DNA of 64,000 nt from Aphrophora alni. Lineage: Eukaryota > Arthropoda > Insecta > Hemiptera > Aphrophoridae. The stretch covers positions 118,239,362 to 118,303,361 of the forward strand of contig OY740765.1 of NCBI GenBank assembly GCA_963513935.1. The letters are read 5' to 3'. The position numbers and the translations under genes were made by a program. The notes under the pieces were generated by a model, which saw only the letters and a program-made list of their open reading frames with translations, made no database searches and was not told the origin of the DNA. Positions within the stretch are counted from its first letter, which is position 1. Each line of letters opens with the position of its first letter. This document shows positions 52,431-64,000 of the stretch, piece by piece.

Positions 52431-54621
52431 TATAATTTGTTCATCGAGAGTCTATAGTGAGGCACTGCCTTACAATGGCTCGCGTTGGGGGTTGGGGCCA
52501 GTAAGGAAAAGGGACAGCACGTGTACAGCGGATGTTGCTGGATGATTCACAGTAGTAGCTCTGTGAACAACTATCTCTTCCGTAACCCTCCCTTGTACCC
52601 GTTGCTGTCGCTCAATCATTTGTCTGTCAGTTGATGAACAGTCTAAACTCTGTCATGTGATCCGTATAAAAGTATGTTATTTAGAGTTATTTAATGTTAT
52701 AATTTCAGTGTACTTTAACAATTAGGTTTAGTGATTGCAGTTTAAGGTTTTATATATAAGTGATTACCTGACTATATAATTTTAACTATATACGATGAAG
52801 ATTTGTTCTCCAGTAAAGAAGAATAAACCAGGACAGGTGATACGTAGTGCCAAGAAACAATGTGTTGAATGTTTACAAAAATGTGTTGGAACAAAACCCG
52901 GGAAAAAACAATCTTAAAAGAATGTGCCATTAAAAAAGTGGCGAATATGATTGGAATAGGAAGGTGCATTGTTTACAAGATAATTGATGGTTATAATCAA
53001 CATTTGGGGCTAAAATCTCCCGTTAACAAGAAAAAGCGGCAGACTACCTTTGAAAAAATTGACGAACTGACAAAGTATGCTATTAGAAGAAAGGTACATG
53101 CATTTTTTTTTTAGAAACGAGCAACCCACTTTGAATAAAGTTTTGGAAGCAGTAAATGACGACGACCAATTGCCGAATTTCAAGAGGACAACGATCTATA
53201 AACTTCTCAAAAAGTTAGGATTTAAATTTTCTGCAAGAGGAAGGAATTGTTTACTTATAGACAGAGATGATATTATTTTGTGACGACGAGATTATCTCCG
53301 GAAAATCAAAAGATTTCGTCAAGAAGATAGGCCAATTTTTTACCAAGATGAGACATGGCTCAACGAGGGATACGTGAAAACAAAGGTATGGGTGGATACT
53401 ACAGTGAAAAGCAGGAAGGATGCTTTCCTCAATGGGCTTTCCACTGGCGTAAAGAACCCAACCGGGAAAGGAAAGCAGCTTATAATATCCCACATCGGAA
53501 ATGAAAACGGCTTTGTTGAAAATGGCGAATTAGTATTTGAGTCGAAATACACTCAAGATTATCACGACGATATGAACAGGAAAGTTTTCCTTGATTATTT
53601 TCAAGCGTGTGTTGCCCCTTTTGAAGGAAAATGCTGTCGTCTTAGACAACGCACCATATCATTCGAAAAAAAATGAAAACTACCAACAAAATCATAATAA
53701 AAAATAATTAGTTGAGTGGCTTGCACTAAAGGGAATAATTACTGACTCCAATATGCTCAAAAAAGAGCTTCTTCAGATGGCATATGAAGAGAGGGGAAAC
53801 ATGACAAATTTATTATAGATGAAGAGGCAAAACTTAGCCGGAAAACTGTTTTTAGACTACCACCCTACCATTACCAACTTAACCCAATTGAGTTAATTTG
53901 GGCTCAAGTTAAAGGATATGTATCCTCAAAAAATGTTTCATTTGAGATGGAAGATTTGAAACCTCTTTTAGCAGCAGGATTTAAAAAAGTGACTGAGGAA
54001 GATTGGCATAAGTGTATTGAACACGTGAAAGACGAAGAAGAAAAGATGTGCAGAATGGAGAACATTGTAGAAGAAATGGAAGAAAGGATGGTCATAAATT
54101 TACAAGATGACAGCAGTGAAAGTGAATCAGACTTAGCCGAAGAACTGCAGTACAGTGATTGAAGTAGAATGGTATACTGGGTTTCTCTGTACCACAAGTT
54201 TATATGACCTAGGCCTGTGGGAGCTTCTTTTCCTTCAAAAAAGAGTGTCCCCTGAGATGGTGGTAGAGGTTGATGTCCTTCAGGGGCTTTTCACTAACAT
54301 TCCACTGGTCATTTTTAACTCAAACAAAAGTATTAATTTTTATAAGTTTTTAGTTTAACAAATTTTAAAAACAAATTAACAATATTCTATTTTCAATCGT
54401 TGTTTATCCTGTAGCAATAATAAAAAATAAATATTTTATTAAACACTGTTTAATAAACTGACAAATAAATTAAAACTGAATTTGGCGCTGACGATTGTGC
54501 AGGCTTGTGTTTATATGGTCGAGACGGTCACTATGGTAAGCCGCCTGTGACACAGCCTACCTGGTCCATAATTCTTGGATGGGGCGGTGCTTCACTCTAG
54601 ACTCTCGATGAACGAAATATA
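52431..54621 (+). mobile_element. IS630/Tc1-like DNA transposon with ~30-bp TIRs
   Basis: TIRs TTCATCGAGAGTCTATAGTG at the left and CACTCTAGACTCTCGATGAA at the right, with TA at both borders (CTATAATTT, AAATATAGA). It carries a broken transposase and lies inside ORF1 of the decayed LINE, which resumes on the far side. A second copy of its right end lies at 63710-63806. Confidence 0.75.
52795..54161 (+). pseudogene. Transposase of the IS630/Tc1-like element (frameshifted)
   Basis: N-terminal HTH region (AIKKVANMIGIGRCIVYKII), a second HTH-like block (FKRTTIYKLLKKLGFKF) and a DDE_3-type catalytic core. The first Asp is in FYQDETWL (near 53340), the second in LDNAPYHS (near 53650, in another frame) and the third position is in NPIELIWAQVKG (near 53890). 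An acidic tail ends at 54161. Frameshifts near 52900 and 53640 and a TGA at 53281 inactivate it. Confidence 0.75.
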
Positions 54622-54770
54622 GAGGCTGGAGCCTGTATTATGATCTGCACCAATTTAGAAACCAAGAAGTGGTTAGAGAGAAAAATCCCAAATACTACAC
54701 CTTGGAATTCTGCTAAACTACGGATAAGTGACCGAAAGAACATCCTGCGAGTCACCAAAGTAATCTTTAA

Positions 54771-55453
54771 CCTTTTCGGGACTGTCGACTCGTTGACGCG
54801 ACTGGAGTAAACTGTCCACACAGACTCCGGTCGCGTATACACGTTTTAGAACTTTAACGTTTGAGTACTATCATCGCTTTAACGCGACTAATATAATTCT
54901 TTTACTGACATGTACTGCAATCTATTAGCTTTAAAATGAACTATTTGCACTATCGATAGGAGGCGGCTAACAGCAGAAAATAGAGAGAATAAAATCATGT
55001 TTACTAGGTTTTGTTGAAGAGTGTTAGTAAACATGGCCGATTCTTTGCAGTCGAGGTTATGATTTATTTCTTCTAAATATGTGGATAAATCGCGGAAATT
55101 GTATTCCAGTGAAATTTTGCTAAACGAAGAGTCAGGTGATGAATTTGATAGTGATTGTTCTAGTTATAGTTTTGATGATGATACCAAGTGTGGAAATGAG
55201 GTTAGTTTTAGTGATTCTGTTGTTAGTGAAGAAACTGCATCTACTTCCAATAATCAACAACAAGAAATATAATCTGAAATCCCAAAAAAATTTAAACTTT
55301 CAATTATTAAAAACAACATTTATTCCTACAGTTTGAAAAGTGATAAATAATAGAAAGAATGACAGCATGAAGGTAAGTGACATAAATACAGCTAAATAAA
55401 ATAACCTAGTCTAAGCATGAAGTAGGGTTTAGAGTACGTTAGTTCCGAAAAGG
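54771..55453 (+). mobile_element. piggyBac-like non-autonomous element A
   Basis: TTAA at both borders (54767-54770 and 55454-55457) with TIRs CCTTTTCGGGAC and GTTCCGAAAAGG. Inside is an acidic ORF at 55081-55272 (MDKSRKLYSSEILLNEESGD, then DCSSYSFDDDTK) like a piggyBac transposase N-terminus. The catalytic part is deleted. It lies in the decayed LINE. Confidence 0.75.
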
Positions 55454-56619
55454 TTAAAGCTCTCTTCCCAAGGTTTACTCAAAGGTAGATCACCCCAAGG
55501 TCCTTGAAGTAATAAGTCCCTCAAAACCGAAGACGGTATGGTAATTAGTTCTAATAAGACTGAAAATCACCAGACCATATCTCTTTGTTAGCCTTAAAAG
55601 AAGCAAACATGAAAGCTTACCTGGGTTTTGATAGAGTGCATTTTACCACACTCTAGAAGAACGACAAGCAATTGGACAATGCCCCTGAGGATAATCCAGT
55701 GCAACCTCCACCACAGTAATGCTGCTTCTGCAGTCTACTCTCAATGATTTCTAATTGAGGCTTAGACCTAGCTCTTATTCAAGAAAACTGGATAAATGGA
55801 GGAAATATAAGAGAGCTGCGAGAAGGAAGAGGTAAGGTCTTATACAGTGGTTCATATAATAATGTGCAAACCTGTATTGTAGTTAAGATTACCTGCGGAT
55901 CCAGAAAAGGTAGGAGAGAAGTTATCATAAACTTGATCTACCTTCCCTATGATTCAGAGGAAACTGCACCCTCAAAGTACTAGAGACAGTGACAAATTTC
56001 TGTGAGAAAAAGGAGTATTTCCTCGCGGGATTAGACTCCAACTCCCATCACATAGCATGGGGCTCAAGTAACACATATACTAAAGTGTCCCTCTTAGAAT
56101 TTCTTAACAGCAAGAGTTTACTGTTAGTTAATGTTAGTGATGAACCTACCTTTAGAAACAAAGTAAGGAAAGAAGTAATTGACTTTACAATTTCCACAGA
56201 GTATATTAGTTCTTTTGTAACTGACTGGCATGACTCTGGTGAAATCTCGTCATCTGACCACTGGAGAGTCAGAGACATAAATGGTATATATTTTATGGTG
56301 GCTAATATACAAGAGGCCATTATCTACTCATATAATAATAATAATATTCCTATCCAGTCAGTATCCACAAGAAGGGGAGTAAAATGCTGGAATAGAGATT
56401 TAAAAAAATTACTAGGTGATTATTATATAAAAGATCTTCTTGGAGAAACTTTTGCCAAGAGATTGACTACTAAAGCAGTCTCTATAATACACAAAATTAT
56501 CTCGATGGAACCGATTCATCCACCTGGATCAGTTCATGATCATAGAGGTGATGTAACTTCTTCAGGTAAAGACACACTAAAAGTGTTACTCTAAACACAC
56601 TTTCCAGATAGTGTTTTAA

Positions 56620-57517
56620 CCCTCCGAGTGTTCACTATATAATTAGTAGTGCCACACTGTTTTTAGGCAAAACGCAAGGTTAAAATTTAAAAATTCACTA
56701 AAATTTGAGATTTAGGTCTAGACACATATATGATACATCAAATTATTCAGAACAAAAGAGAGAATATGATAAAAAATGGTTCTATACATACCTTTATAGG
56801 AATTTTTGTGTGTTATTGCCCAAAGGTAGAAAATGTTTAAAAAAAAAATATGTTATTTAGACCAATCTTCCAAAAACTGCTGTTTGTCTAATATAAAAAA
56901 TCTGAAATAGTCATTTTCTTCCAAATTTTATATTCTGTTAGAAAATATACACTTATATAGGTAATATATACAGCCACAAAAGGTTACAACACTATAACTA
57001 ACACTATGTACCCGGAGCCAACTGCAAATTACTCTGTAGCGTATCACTACTTCCCGCGGAAAAGTCAGTCATTGAATTGTCACTATCCACTCCACATTAC
57101 CTTCTATATCACTGGCACTTTCTATGTCACTCACATCTTCATCTAATAATCTGTCAATTTCACTATTACGAGTAATATTTCCATCCATTTTTACCGAGAA
57201 TTTGGTATAAAACTGAACAAGAAACACGGCAACGACAATGAGGTTAGCACGAAAACTATTCAGCCGGTGAATCAGCTGACAGTAGTAATTCAAACAGTTT
57301 TCTTTAGTCAGCTAATCATCAAATATACTAAACCTGCACACCAAAAGATGGCCCCTATTCTGCTGTTTCTATGGATACCAAACATAGTGCATTTAGTGAA
57401 TGATGAGCTGAAACAGCTGTGTTATTGTGACGCAATATACAGTCGTCGCGGCAGCGACTACTAGCACCCTAATACGAGTACCAATCGTCACTGCAGCGAC
57501 TACCGACACTGGGAGGG
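56620..57517 (-). mobile_element. piggyBac-like non-autonomous element B
   Basis: TTAA at both borders (56616-56619 and 57518-57521), TIRs CCCTCCGAGTGT and ACACTGGGAGGG. Near the right end a minus-strand start MDGNITRNSEIDRLLDEDVS then DIESASDIEG is a piggyBac N-terminal relic. 898 bp; the transposase core is missing. It interrupts the LINE between endonuclease and RT. Confidence 0.8.
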
Positions 57518-59046
57518 TTAATGACGGAGACTAATATAATCCATAATCAGAATGGGACAACCTCTATATGAGCCTCTTGTTCTGACTGGAAAACTGCCAA
57601 AGATGTTATTATTGTATTCAGGGTTAAATGGGCTATAAATCAATTTGATCCATTTAAGTCTCCAGGAGAAGATGGAATCTTTCCGACCCTAATCCAAAAG
57701 GCTCCGGAATCATTCCACCCTCTACTTTGCGAAATCTTTAGGGCCAGCCTGTCTTATGGCTATATACCAATAGCATGGAGTTGTAGTAGAGTAGTTTTCA
57801 TACCACAACAAGGAAAGAGAAATTATACAAACCCTAAAGCATTTCAACCAATATGTTTATCCTCCAATGTTTTCAAAACAATGGAAAGAATAATACAAAT
57901 ACACTTACAGAATGGAATTCATATTAAAAATCCCATTCACTGCAAACAACATGCATACCAGTTGGGCAAGTCCTGTGAAACAGCCTTGCATTAACTGATG
58001 AGCAGAATTGAGGAATCAATACATAACAAAGAATTTGTGTTATGTGCATTTCTCGATATACAAGAGGCCTTTGATAATACTGCTTATCAATCAATCATAA
58101 CAGCAGTTAAAAATCGAGGGGTAGAAAAAACTATTAAATTGGCTAGATTCAATGTTCAGAAATAGGATAATCCGTGCAACTCAGTAAGGTGAGAAATTAT
58201 ATGTGATAGCTGTGAGAGGTATTCCACAAGGAGGAATTCTCTCATCGATGCTGAAGAACATGGTAGGCCTATACTTAATAAATGAATTAAGTAAATTAGG
58301 TTTCTACACACAGAGTTATGCAGATGACATAGTAGTATTGATAAGAGGTAAATTCTTAAGTGTTCTTGCAGAATTAATATGTTGAGCATTAAAGAAGATT
58401 AAAGACTGGGGCAGGAACCCGGATAAGACTACCATCATACCCTACACTAGAAACATTAAAATAGAAAGAGTTAAGGTAAATCTAACAAATACTAACATAG
58501 AACTTTCAGTTGATGTTAAATATCTAGGTGTTATTCTGGATAGAAGAATCACCTGGAGTAAACATGAATATTACATTTTGCAGAAATCAACAATATCTCT
58601 TAAGGCATGTAAGCGACTTCTTGGTAAGAACTGAGGTCTAGGTCTAGCTATGACTAAATGGCTTTATAGTATGATAATTAAACCTCAGATACAGTGTGGT
58701 GGAGAAGAACACTTCTAGATGTTACTAGACGTAGGTTGACTAGTCTACAAAGGATGGCCTGCCTATGTATCACAGAAACTTTTGGAAGTACATCTACAGC
58801 AGTAATAGAAGTTCTGTTAGGAATAACCCCTCTAGACCTTAGTATAATAGCTGAGGATAGTTCAGTTGCATACAGGATGGAATACTCTGGTATGTGGAAA
58901 GGAAGCCGTTGGCAAAAAGGACAGCACCTTTCATAAACATAAATCCTATAATTATGTACTTACTATGAGACTATAAGACTTACATCAGTAAACAAACCTC
59001 ATGGACTATACCATTTGAAGTTACCATCTAAAAGATAAAGGATATT

Positions 59047-59309
59047 ACAGTATTACAAACACACAGAACACAATTCTCATAAAAAAAATACGCCTAAGTA
59101 TCAAACGCGTTTCAACGACAAGGTCGTCCTCTTCAGTGATACACTCTTGAGTTGTGGTTTGGTTGGTGTAGCTGGTGTATCACTGAAGAGGACGACCTTG
59201 TCGTTGAAACGCGTCTGATACTTGGGCATATTTTTTTTTTATGAGAATTGTGTTCTGTGTGTTTGTTATACTGTATAGTTTTTCTCATAAGTCAAGCTCA
59301 ACATTTAAT
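59047..59309. mobile_element. Palindromic Penelope-type insertion with hammerhead-like cores on both strands
   Basis: 263-bp insertion flanked by a 12-bp direct repeat ATAAAGGATATT (59035-59046 and 59310-59321). Most of it is a near-perfect inverted repeat (arms about 59055-59143 and 59178-59267) around a 32-nt loop. Each arm has CTGAAGA, an ACGAC-CTT-GTCGT hairpin and GAAAC: 59183-59210 on the plus strand and 59136-59109 on the minus strand. Confidence 0.7.
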
Positions 59310-60260
59310 ATAAAGGATATTGACAGAGACCGGTCTCAATACAGAATAGTGTACTGACTGATCTCACACTAACCTCAGTGCAGGTTCGGGCATTTATGGT
59401 AAAACAACCAAGGAAAATATAGGCATAGATTTGGGAAATAAGGAACTGTATTCCAAGCAAAATGCATGGCAATACTAAAATGCACACAACTGTGTCTAGC
59501 TATAGGATACACCAATGAGTATATCATTATCAAGTCGGACAGTCAGACTGCCATATTGTCTGTAAGCTCACACGAACACTATTCATCATTAGTGTGGGAT
59601 TGTTACCGAATCTTGAGTAAGCTTTTGACCCAAAACCAGGTAAAAACTCAGCTGGGTGGGAGGTCACAGAGGATACGAAGGTAACGAAAAGGCCGACAAA
59701 GTGGCAAAAAATGGGACCAAGAGATCCTTCATAGGACCAGAACCGGTATGCGGAATAACTAAAGCCGTAGCAAAAGATAGTCTAAAACAATGGCTAAACT
59801 CAGAAATTGAGGAATGATGGACTAAATACTCCACGGCAAAACTATACTGATCACTGGTCCAACCAGATCTGAAACTTTCTATATTCATCACTTCACAAAG
59901 TAAACGAAATCTAAAGAAAATCTTTAGCTTCATATCAGGCCATGGCGCTTTCATGAAGCATCTTAATACTATAGGGCCTATTCCAAGGTATCTGAAATAC
60001 AGACTATGTAATCAGCACCAAGAAACTGCAAAACACATACTTAGAAAATGTGAAGCATTAGGGTGTAAAAGACTAGTGAACTTTGGCCCAGATGTGACCT
60101 TTGAAGTGACAAGCAACCTAGCTAGGAAAATCCTGATCCTAACCAAGGGAATAGATATAAGCTAGTTAGGATTTTATGAAGTACACAAAAAGTCTTTGAG
60201 GTTGAAGTGTCTAGACTCTAGAGGGTAACACCCACTTGTATATAATAATAATAATTATTA

Positions 60261-61800
60261 GTGTTTGTTTGGCTCATTTCTATCGTTCCTAGAATCAAAC
60301 TTGGTCCCAGTTTGTAGTTCCATAGTGTCAATCTGGTTGTGTCACTAATTATTAAAGCTCTACAACTATATTTTAAAACTGAAACATGCCTATTCACACA
60401 GTGTAGAAAAGTCCTCGGACTTAAATAACTTTTAACTAGAAAAGGCATATAGTTTAAATTTTAGAAAAGTTTTTGGAGTAAAAAAACTATTTTTTTGGCA
60501 ATATAAAATAAATGCTCCCTCACCCTAAGATGAAGTTTATGGAGGGTAACTCAAAATTTTCATTTGTTACCCATTGATTAATAGGTACCTTATTTTAAAG
60601 GTCTTGTTTAATAGAAAAAACTGCAAACTAGAGGTTGCTTACTCCAAATTATTACACCAAAAACTTTACTGTTATTTTATTTAAGTTTGTACACGAAGTA
60701 GCAGTACCTGCTGATTTTAACCTCAAAATTAATTTTTTCAGAGCTAAAATTATAAAGTACAATACCAAAAATGTTTAAAATTAGTTTTGATATACTGAAC
60801 AAAACTAATTATTGGTTGAATACTGAACAACCTTTTAAGAAATGAATTAATTTCTTACACTATACTTTATGTTTATGAATGAAGTTTTTGCTGTCATAAT
60901 TTTGTTTGCTTACTATTTTCCTTAGAGTAGATTCTGAAGTAAATTGTACTTTTGAATATTTGACCAGCCAACATTCGGGTTGTTAAAAAGTTTTTTTAAC
61001 TTTCACTTGACTTTTTACACTCTGTTATAACTCATGTAGGCTGTAGAGATGACATTTTTGTACTGTAAATAGGATTTGAATGTTTGTACTGAGGCTGTTT
61101 GAGCAATAAACAGGTTAGATAATGACCAGACAAGAAATATTCCCATTTTACTATTATTAGCTACAAATTTCTATAGAAATGAAACTATTTTGGGTGATGG
61201 TAGGAATGGGGAAGGGAGAGTGACATCGTTAATTAAAAAACACATCTTTAAATTAACAAGGTGTCTTTTTTTAATTGAACCACAATTGGGATTTTTGATA
61301 TTATATGATTTATATAAAACTTCAACTATGGGACCTTACCTACATTTTCCTCTGTAATAAAATGGTGTATTTGAATTTTTAAAATTCGACCACCATTTTC
61401 CAATATGGCTGCCAGTTTTAAAATCTCTATGGAAACTTCCATTTTTTTTTTGTTGAATTTTGATTTTAAACAAGATATTAAAACATTTTTATTCTCTGGT
61501 ATTTTTTTTTATTTATTATTATTTATTTTTTTATTCTTACTTGTTTATTGAGATATAAGCCCCAAAATTTCGCCAAAGTTACGTTTAAAATACATGGGAA
61601 TAACAACCAATTACTTAATACTCTTGTTTTAATTACGGTTATACATGTATTGTTTTATGAATACTGTTGAATTTAGAGGTTTATAATTACACATAAATAG
61701 TCAACATTGTAATTTATTGATTATTAGATTATTGTTATAACATCTGTTATTGTAACAATTAACCGAAGTATTAAATCTTAAAAAAATAGTTTGAACACAA
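60261..61800. other. Intergenic AT-rich DNA
   Basis: No gene recognised. Confidence 0.35.
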
Positions 61801-62515
61801 TGAAGACTAATTTTATAGCTGATGTTCAAAATGTCCACAGTTGTTGAATATGCAAGCATTACAAAACAATTATTGATAGCTTTTTTAATAGTGTTGTGAT
61901 GAATTTGAAAATATGATTCATTTTTTTACGTACTGTACCCCATAAGAAAATAAATCAAGGGGCGTTAGGTCAGGGGACCTTGCTGGACAAGCTATAGCCA
62001 CGTATGCACCTAGCAATTTTTGAGGAAAAGTAGTCTTCAAAAACTACGTCACTATTAAAATATGGTGATTCATAAGAAATTTTTAAGTTGGTCACAATAT
62101 TGGAAATGGCGGTTGATTTTTAAAAGTTTACCATTTTATTACAGAGGGTAAAGTTGTTCAGGTTTTCTGTAAATCTCACAGTTTCAGTGATCCCAATGGT
62201 GGTCTAGTTACTTGTGTAAGTGTCTGTCTCTAGTATGATCTACAAATTTATTGTATTAGGAGTTTTGTTAGCTAGTTACAGTAGAAACCCTAGTTGTAAG
62301 CAGATTCTTTATAGTTTTTGTTTTGATTTTTGTATCAATGATTTTATTTAAAATAAAAGAAAAAAGATTATAAAAAGCAGTACATTTTTATGTGTATTCT
62401 CATAAAAAAAATTTAAAATGTATTTTTATGTGTATTTTATGTAAACAAAAATTTTAAAAAATCACTACATAGTTTGTCCGAGGAAGTAGACGAAGTTGTA
62501 GGACACCCTGTTCAT
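61800..62515 (-). pseudogene. Mariner/IS630-like transposase relic
   Basis: The minus strand at 62010-61935 reads ARSPDLTPLDLFSYG, the decayed third-acid block (PARSPDLTPLDFFLWG type). A terminus-like GGACACCCTGTTCATCCAGATTACCC lies at 62498-62525 and resembles that near 40264. Confidence 0.5.
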
Positions 62516-63709
62516 CCAGATTACCCAATCTCCATTTCTCTTACGAACCGAAGAGAGACTCAGCCGAAGCTCTTCCTTCTTGTTTACGGTGTCCTTTGGT
62601 GTTTTTCTTTTCTATTTAAAATGTCACTAATGTTATTCTCAATTTAATTTAATTTCTTTTCTGTTTTTTGTTATAGGTTCAATTATGTTTCTTGACCTAC
62701 TTTCGAGTTCATCTCTAATCTTCCGTTGCTCAGTTCTTACCCACATATGGTTTGTCCTGTTACCAAGGACAAACAGATTCTCTACGGATTGTCGAGGGAG
62801 GTGTTATAAAACTCTACTCTTCACATCTATCTCTTATGTCAATATTCACACCCAGCCGAGTTTGGTAGTGATCGGAGAAAAATGATATTTGTACGGGCCA
62901 AAATGTTTTGCGACCCAAACAAATTAAGGCGGCTTTTCAATTTTTGAAAAATTCAACCCTATATAATGATCGGAGAAAAAAGAGTTTAGATCTAACAAAA
63001 TTGATGTCTTATTTGAAATGTTATACAGTGCATTGAATTTCGTTAGTTTCACTGAAATCGGTCTATTGGGTTTAAAGTTATTGCGGTATAAATGAAAAGT
63101 GTACCGTCACAAAACCGCTCATTTTAAAACAGTCTAAATTCTTGAGGTGTTTGTATCGCTATAAAGTCTTTGAAATATAGTATTATCTTTCAAAATGGCG
63201 AAGAATAAGATGTCGAATATAGATATCTCGGAGATAGTATTTTTTGAAGTTCAAAATAGAGACTTTATTCCGAAATTTTGAGCCCATAAAACTCTAAATA
63301 TTTTGAGAAATCGTTTCAGATTCTCTCAAAGTATCTTTTTTGTAATTTTATTCCTGAACCGTATTTGTGGAGATGGCAACCGATACGTTTACCTTTGGTT
63401 CTAAAAAGCCAGTTTTTTAGTAAAATTTTAGAAAACATTCTGATAGGTTGGCAATTTTTCCGATTGGCTGAAAAAAAGTTGCTACAGAAATACGTAACTT
63501 TTTTTTTCATTAAAAAAATTTACCATAACTTCATATCTAAAAATATATATAAAATCTTTCTAACATCGTATTTTTTATGATTGAACCTTAAAATGATAAA
63601 CAAATAAAAGATTTTCTCGCACAGAGGGGTCAAAAATTTTATTCCTGTGATAAATAGCACTAATTTGTTTAAACAAAAAACGATTTTTTTGAAAAACAAA
63701 AGGTGTGTG
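62516..63709. other. Intergenic DNA with RTE-like 3' phrase
   Basis: CACCCAGCCGAGTTTGGTAGTGATCGGAGAAAA at 62850 resembles the end of RTE-type repeats. No gene seen. Confidence 0.3.
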
Positions 63710-63806
63710 GGGGTGGCCGGCACATTATGTGGATCCGGGTGTGAAACGGCCTGTTTGGGTCATAAATATTGTAGGAGGTGGCGCTTCACTCTCCAGACTC
63801 TCGCCA
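63710..63806 (+). mobile_element. Solo right end of the IS630/Tc1-like family
   Basis: GGTGGCGCTTCACTCTCCAGACTCTCG and the preceding CCTGTTTGGGTCATAAATATTG match the right terminus at 54558-54610 of the element described above. Confidence 0.6.
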
Positions 63807-64000
63807 GTATAAGCCTCTTCGAAGGCCAAATCCACTCGTAATTAACTAAAGATGTTTTGAACATTAATTGTAAATTTACTATTTTTTTTTTCAAATAAGC
63901 TTAAATTTCTATTCATTGAATGGTTTTCATAAAATTTAAATAGTGTGCAGGTGTTCAGAAATATTTTGTAAAATACCAAGAATCATTAGGAGGATTGTTA

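Larger units (their letters stand above)
55690..60165 (+). pseudogene. Decayed LINE ORF2 (endonuclease, RT, RNase H), split by insertions
   Basis: Pieces in order: CNLHHSNAAS (about 55697), endonuclease with LAGLDSNSHHIAWGSSNT and EVIDFTIST (55989-56594), RT with FKSPGEDGIFPTLIQK (57650), YADDIVVLIRG (58318) and a RNase H zone (59300-59760) ending near GHRGYEGNEKADK. The last open piece (59953-60165) has CNQHQETAKHILRKCEAL. Many stops; long inactive. It is homologous to the ORF2 at 42026-45626. Confidence 0.75.
51480..60260 (+). mobile_element. Old, decayed LOA/I-type LINE, host of at least four nested insertions
   Basis: ORF1 traces at 51790-52430 resume at 54622-54766 (ACIMICTNLETKKWLERKI) and 55458-55500. 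ORF2 runs from about 55690 to 60165 and the 3' end is an (ATA)n tract at 60239-60258. ORF1 and ORF2 resemble the LINE at 42-46 kb but carry many stops. Insertions: IS630/Tc1-like 52431-54621, piggyBac-like 54771-55453 and 56620-57517, Penelope-type 59047-59309. Confidence 0.75.

Overview
The window looks like AT-rich nuclear DNA of an insect. The evidence is eukaryotic splice sites with introns of 4 to 22 kb, a conserved animal gene, and many insect-type transposons (Tc1/mariner, piggyBac, pogo-like, Helitron, LOA/I-type LINEs, Penelope-like elements, a tRNA-derived SINE and a Polinton). The order cannot be fixed from the sequence; the repeat style would suit a hemipteran.

One host gene crosses most of the window on the + strand. 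It is the orthologue of GPALPP1 (GPALPP motifs plus a DUF3752 C-terminus), with four coding exons at 12447-13205, 35478-35663, 40016-40168 and 48773-48937. All junctions are phase 0 and have GT-AG sites. The ATG lies directly after a splice acceptor, so at least one 5' UTR exon lies upstream.

Region by region: 0-12.4 kb is non-coding, with Tc1 remnants, a partial 8-9 kb-spaced duplication, a 0.7 kb tandem duplication, a foldback MITE and a Penelope-like terminus. 13.2-35.5 kb is intron 1. It holds a pogo/Tigger-like MITE, the 10.1 kb Polinton-derived element, a truncated Helitron interrupted by a Penelope-like insertion, and 3'-tail repeats. 35.7-48.8 kb (introns 2 and 3) carries a SINE, degenerate tandem repeats, MITEs, transposase relics and an almost complete LOA/I-type LINE. 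49-64 kb is intergenic. Its main feature is a decayed LINE broken up by an IS630/Tc1-like element, two piggyBac-like elements and a palindromic Penelope-type insertion carrying hammerhead-like cores.

The most interesting object is the element at 15973-26111. It has ~193-bp terminal inverted repeats starting AG, a 6-bp target-site duplication (AATGTC) and a Polinton-type integrase with chromodomain, and only the first part of a protein-primed DNA polymerase gene remains. No capsid, ATPase or protease gene is visible. In their place it carries virus-style accessory genes: an intact dUTPase, a BIR (IAP-like) gene, a secreted matrix metalloproteinase gene, two inverted copies of a SOCS-box-like gene and several orphan Cys-rich ORFs. 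Left-arm genes run rightward and right-arm genes leftward, meeting at the polymerase remnant and the integrase. Several genes are broken by single stops or frameshifts, so this copy is probably a recently inactivated, internally deleted member of a virus-like (adintovirus/Polinton) lineage.
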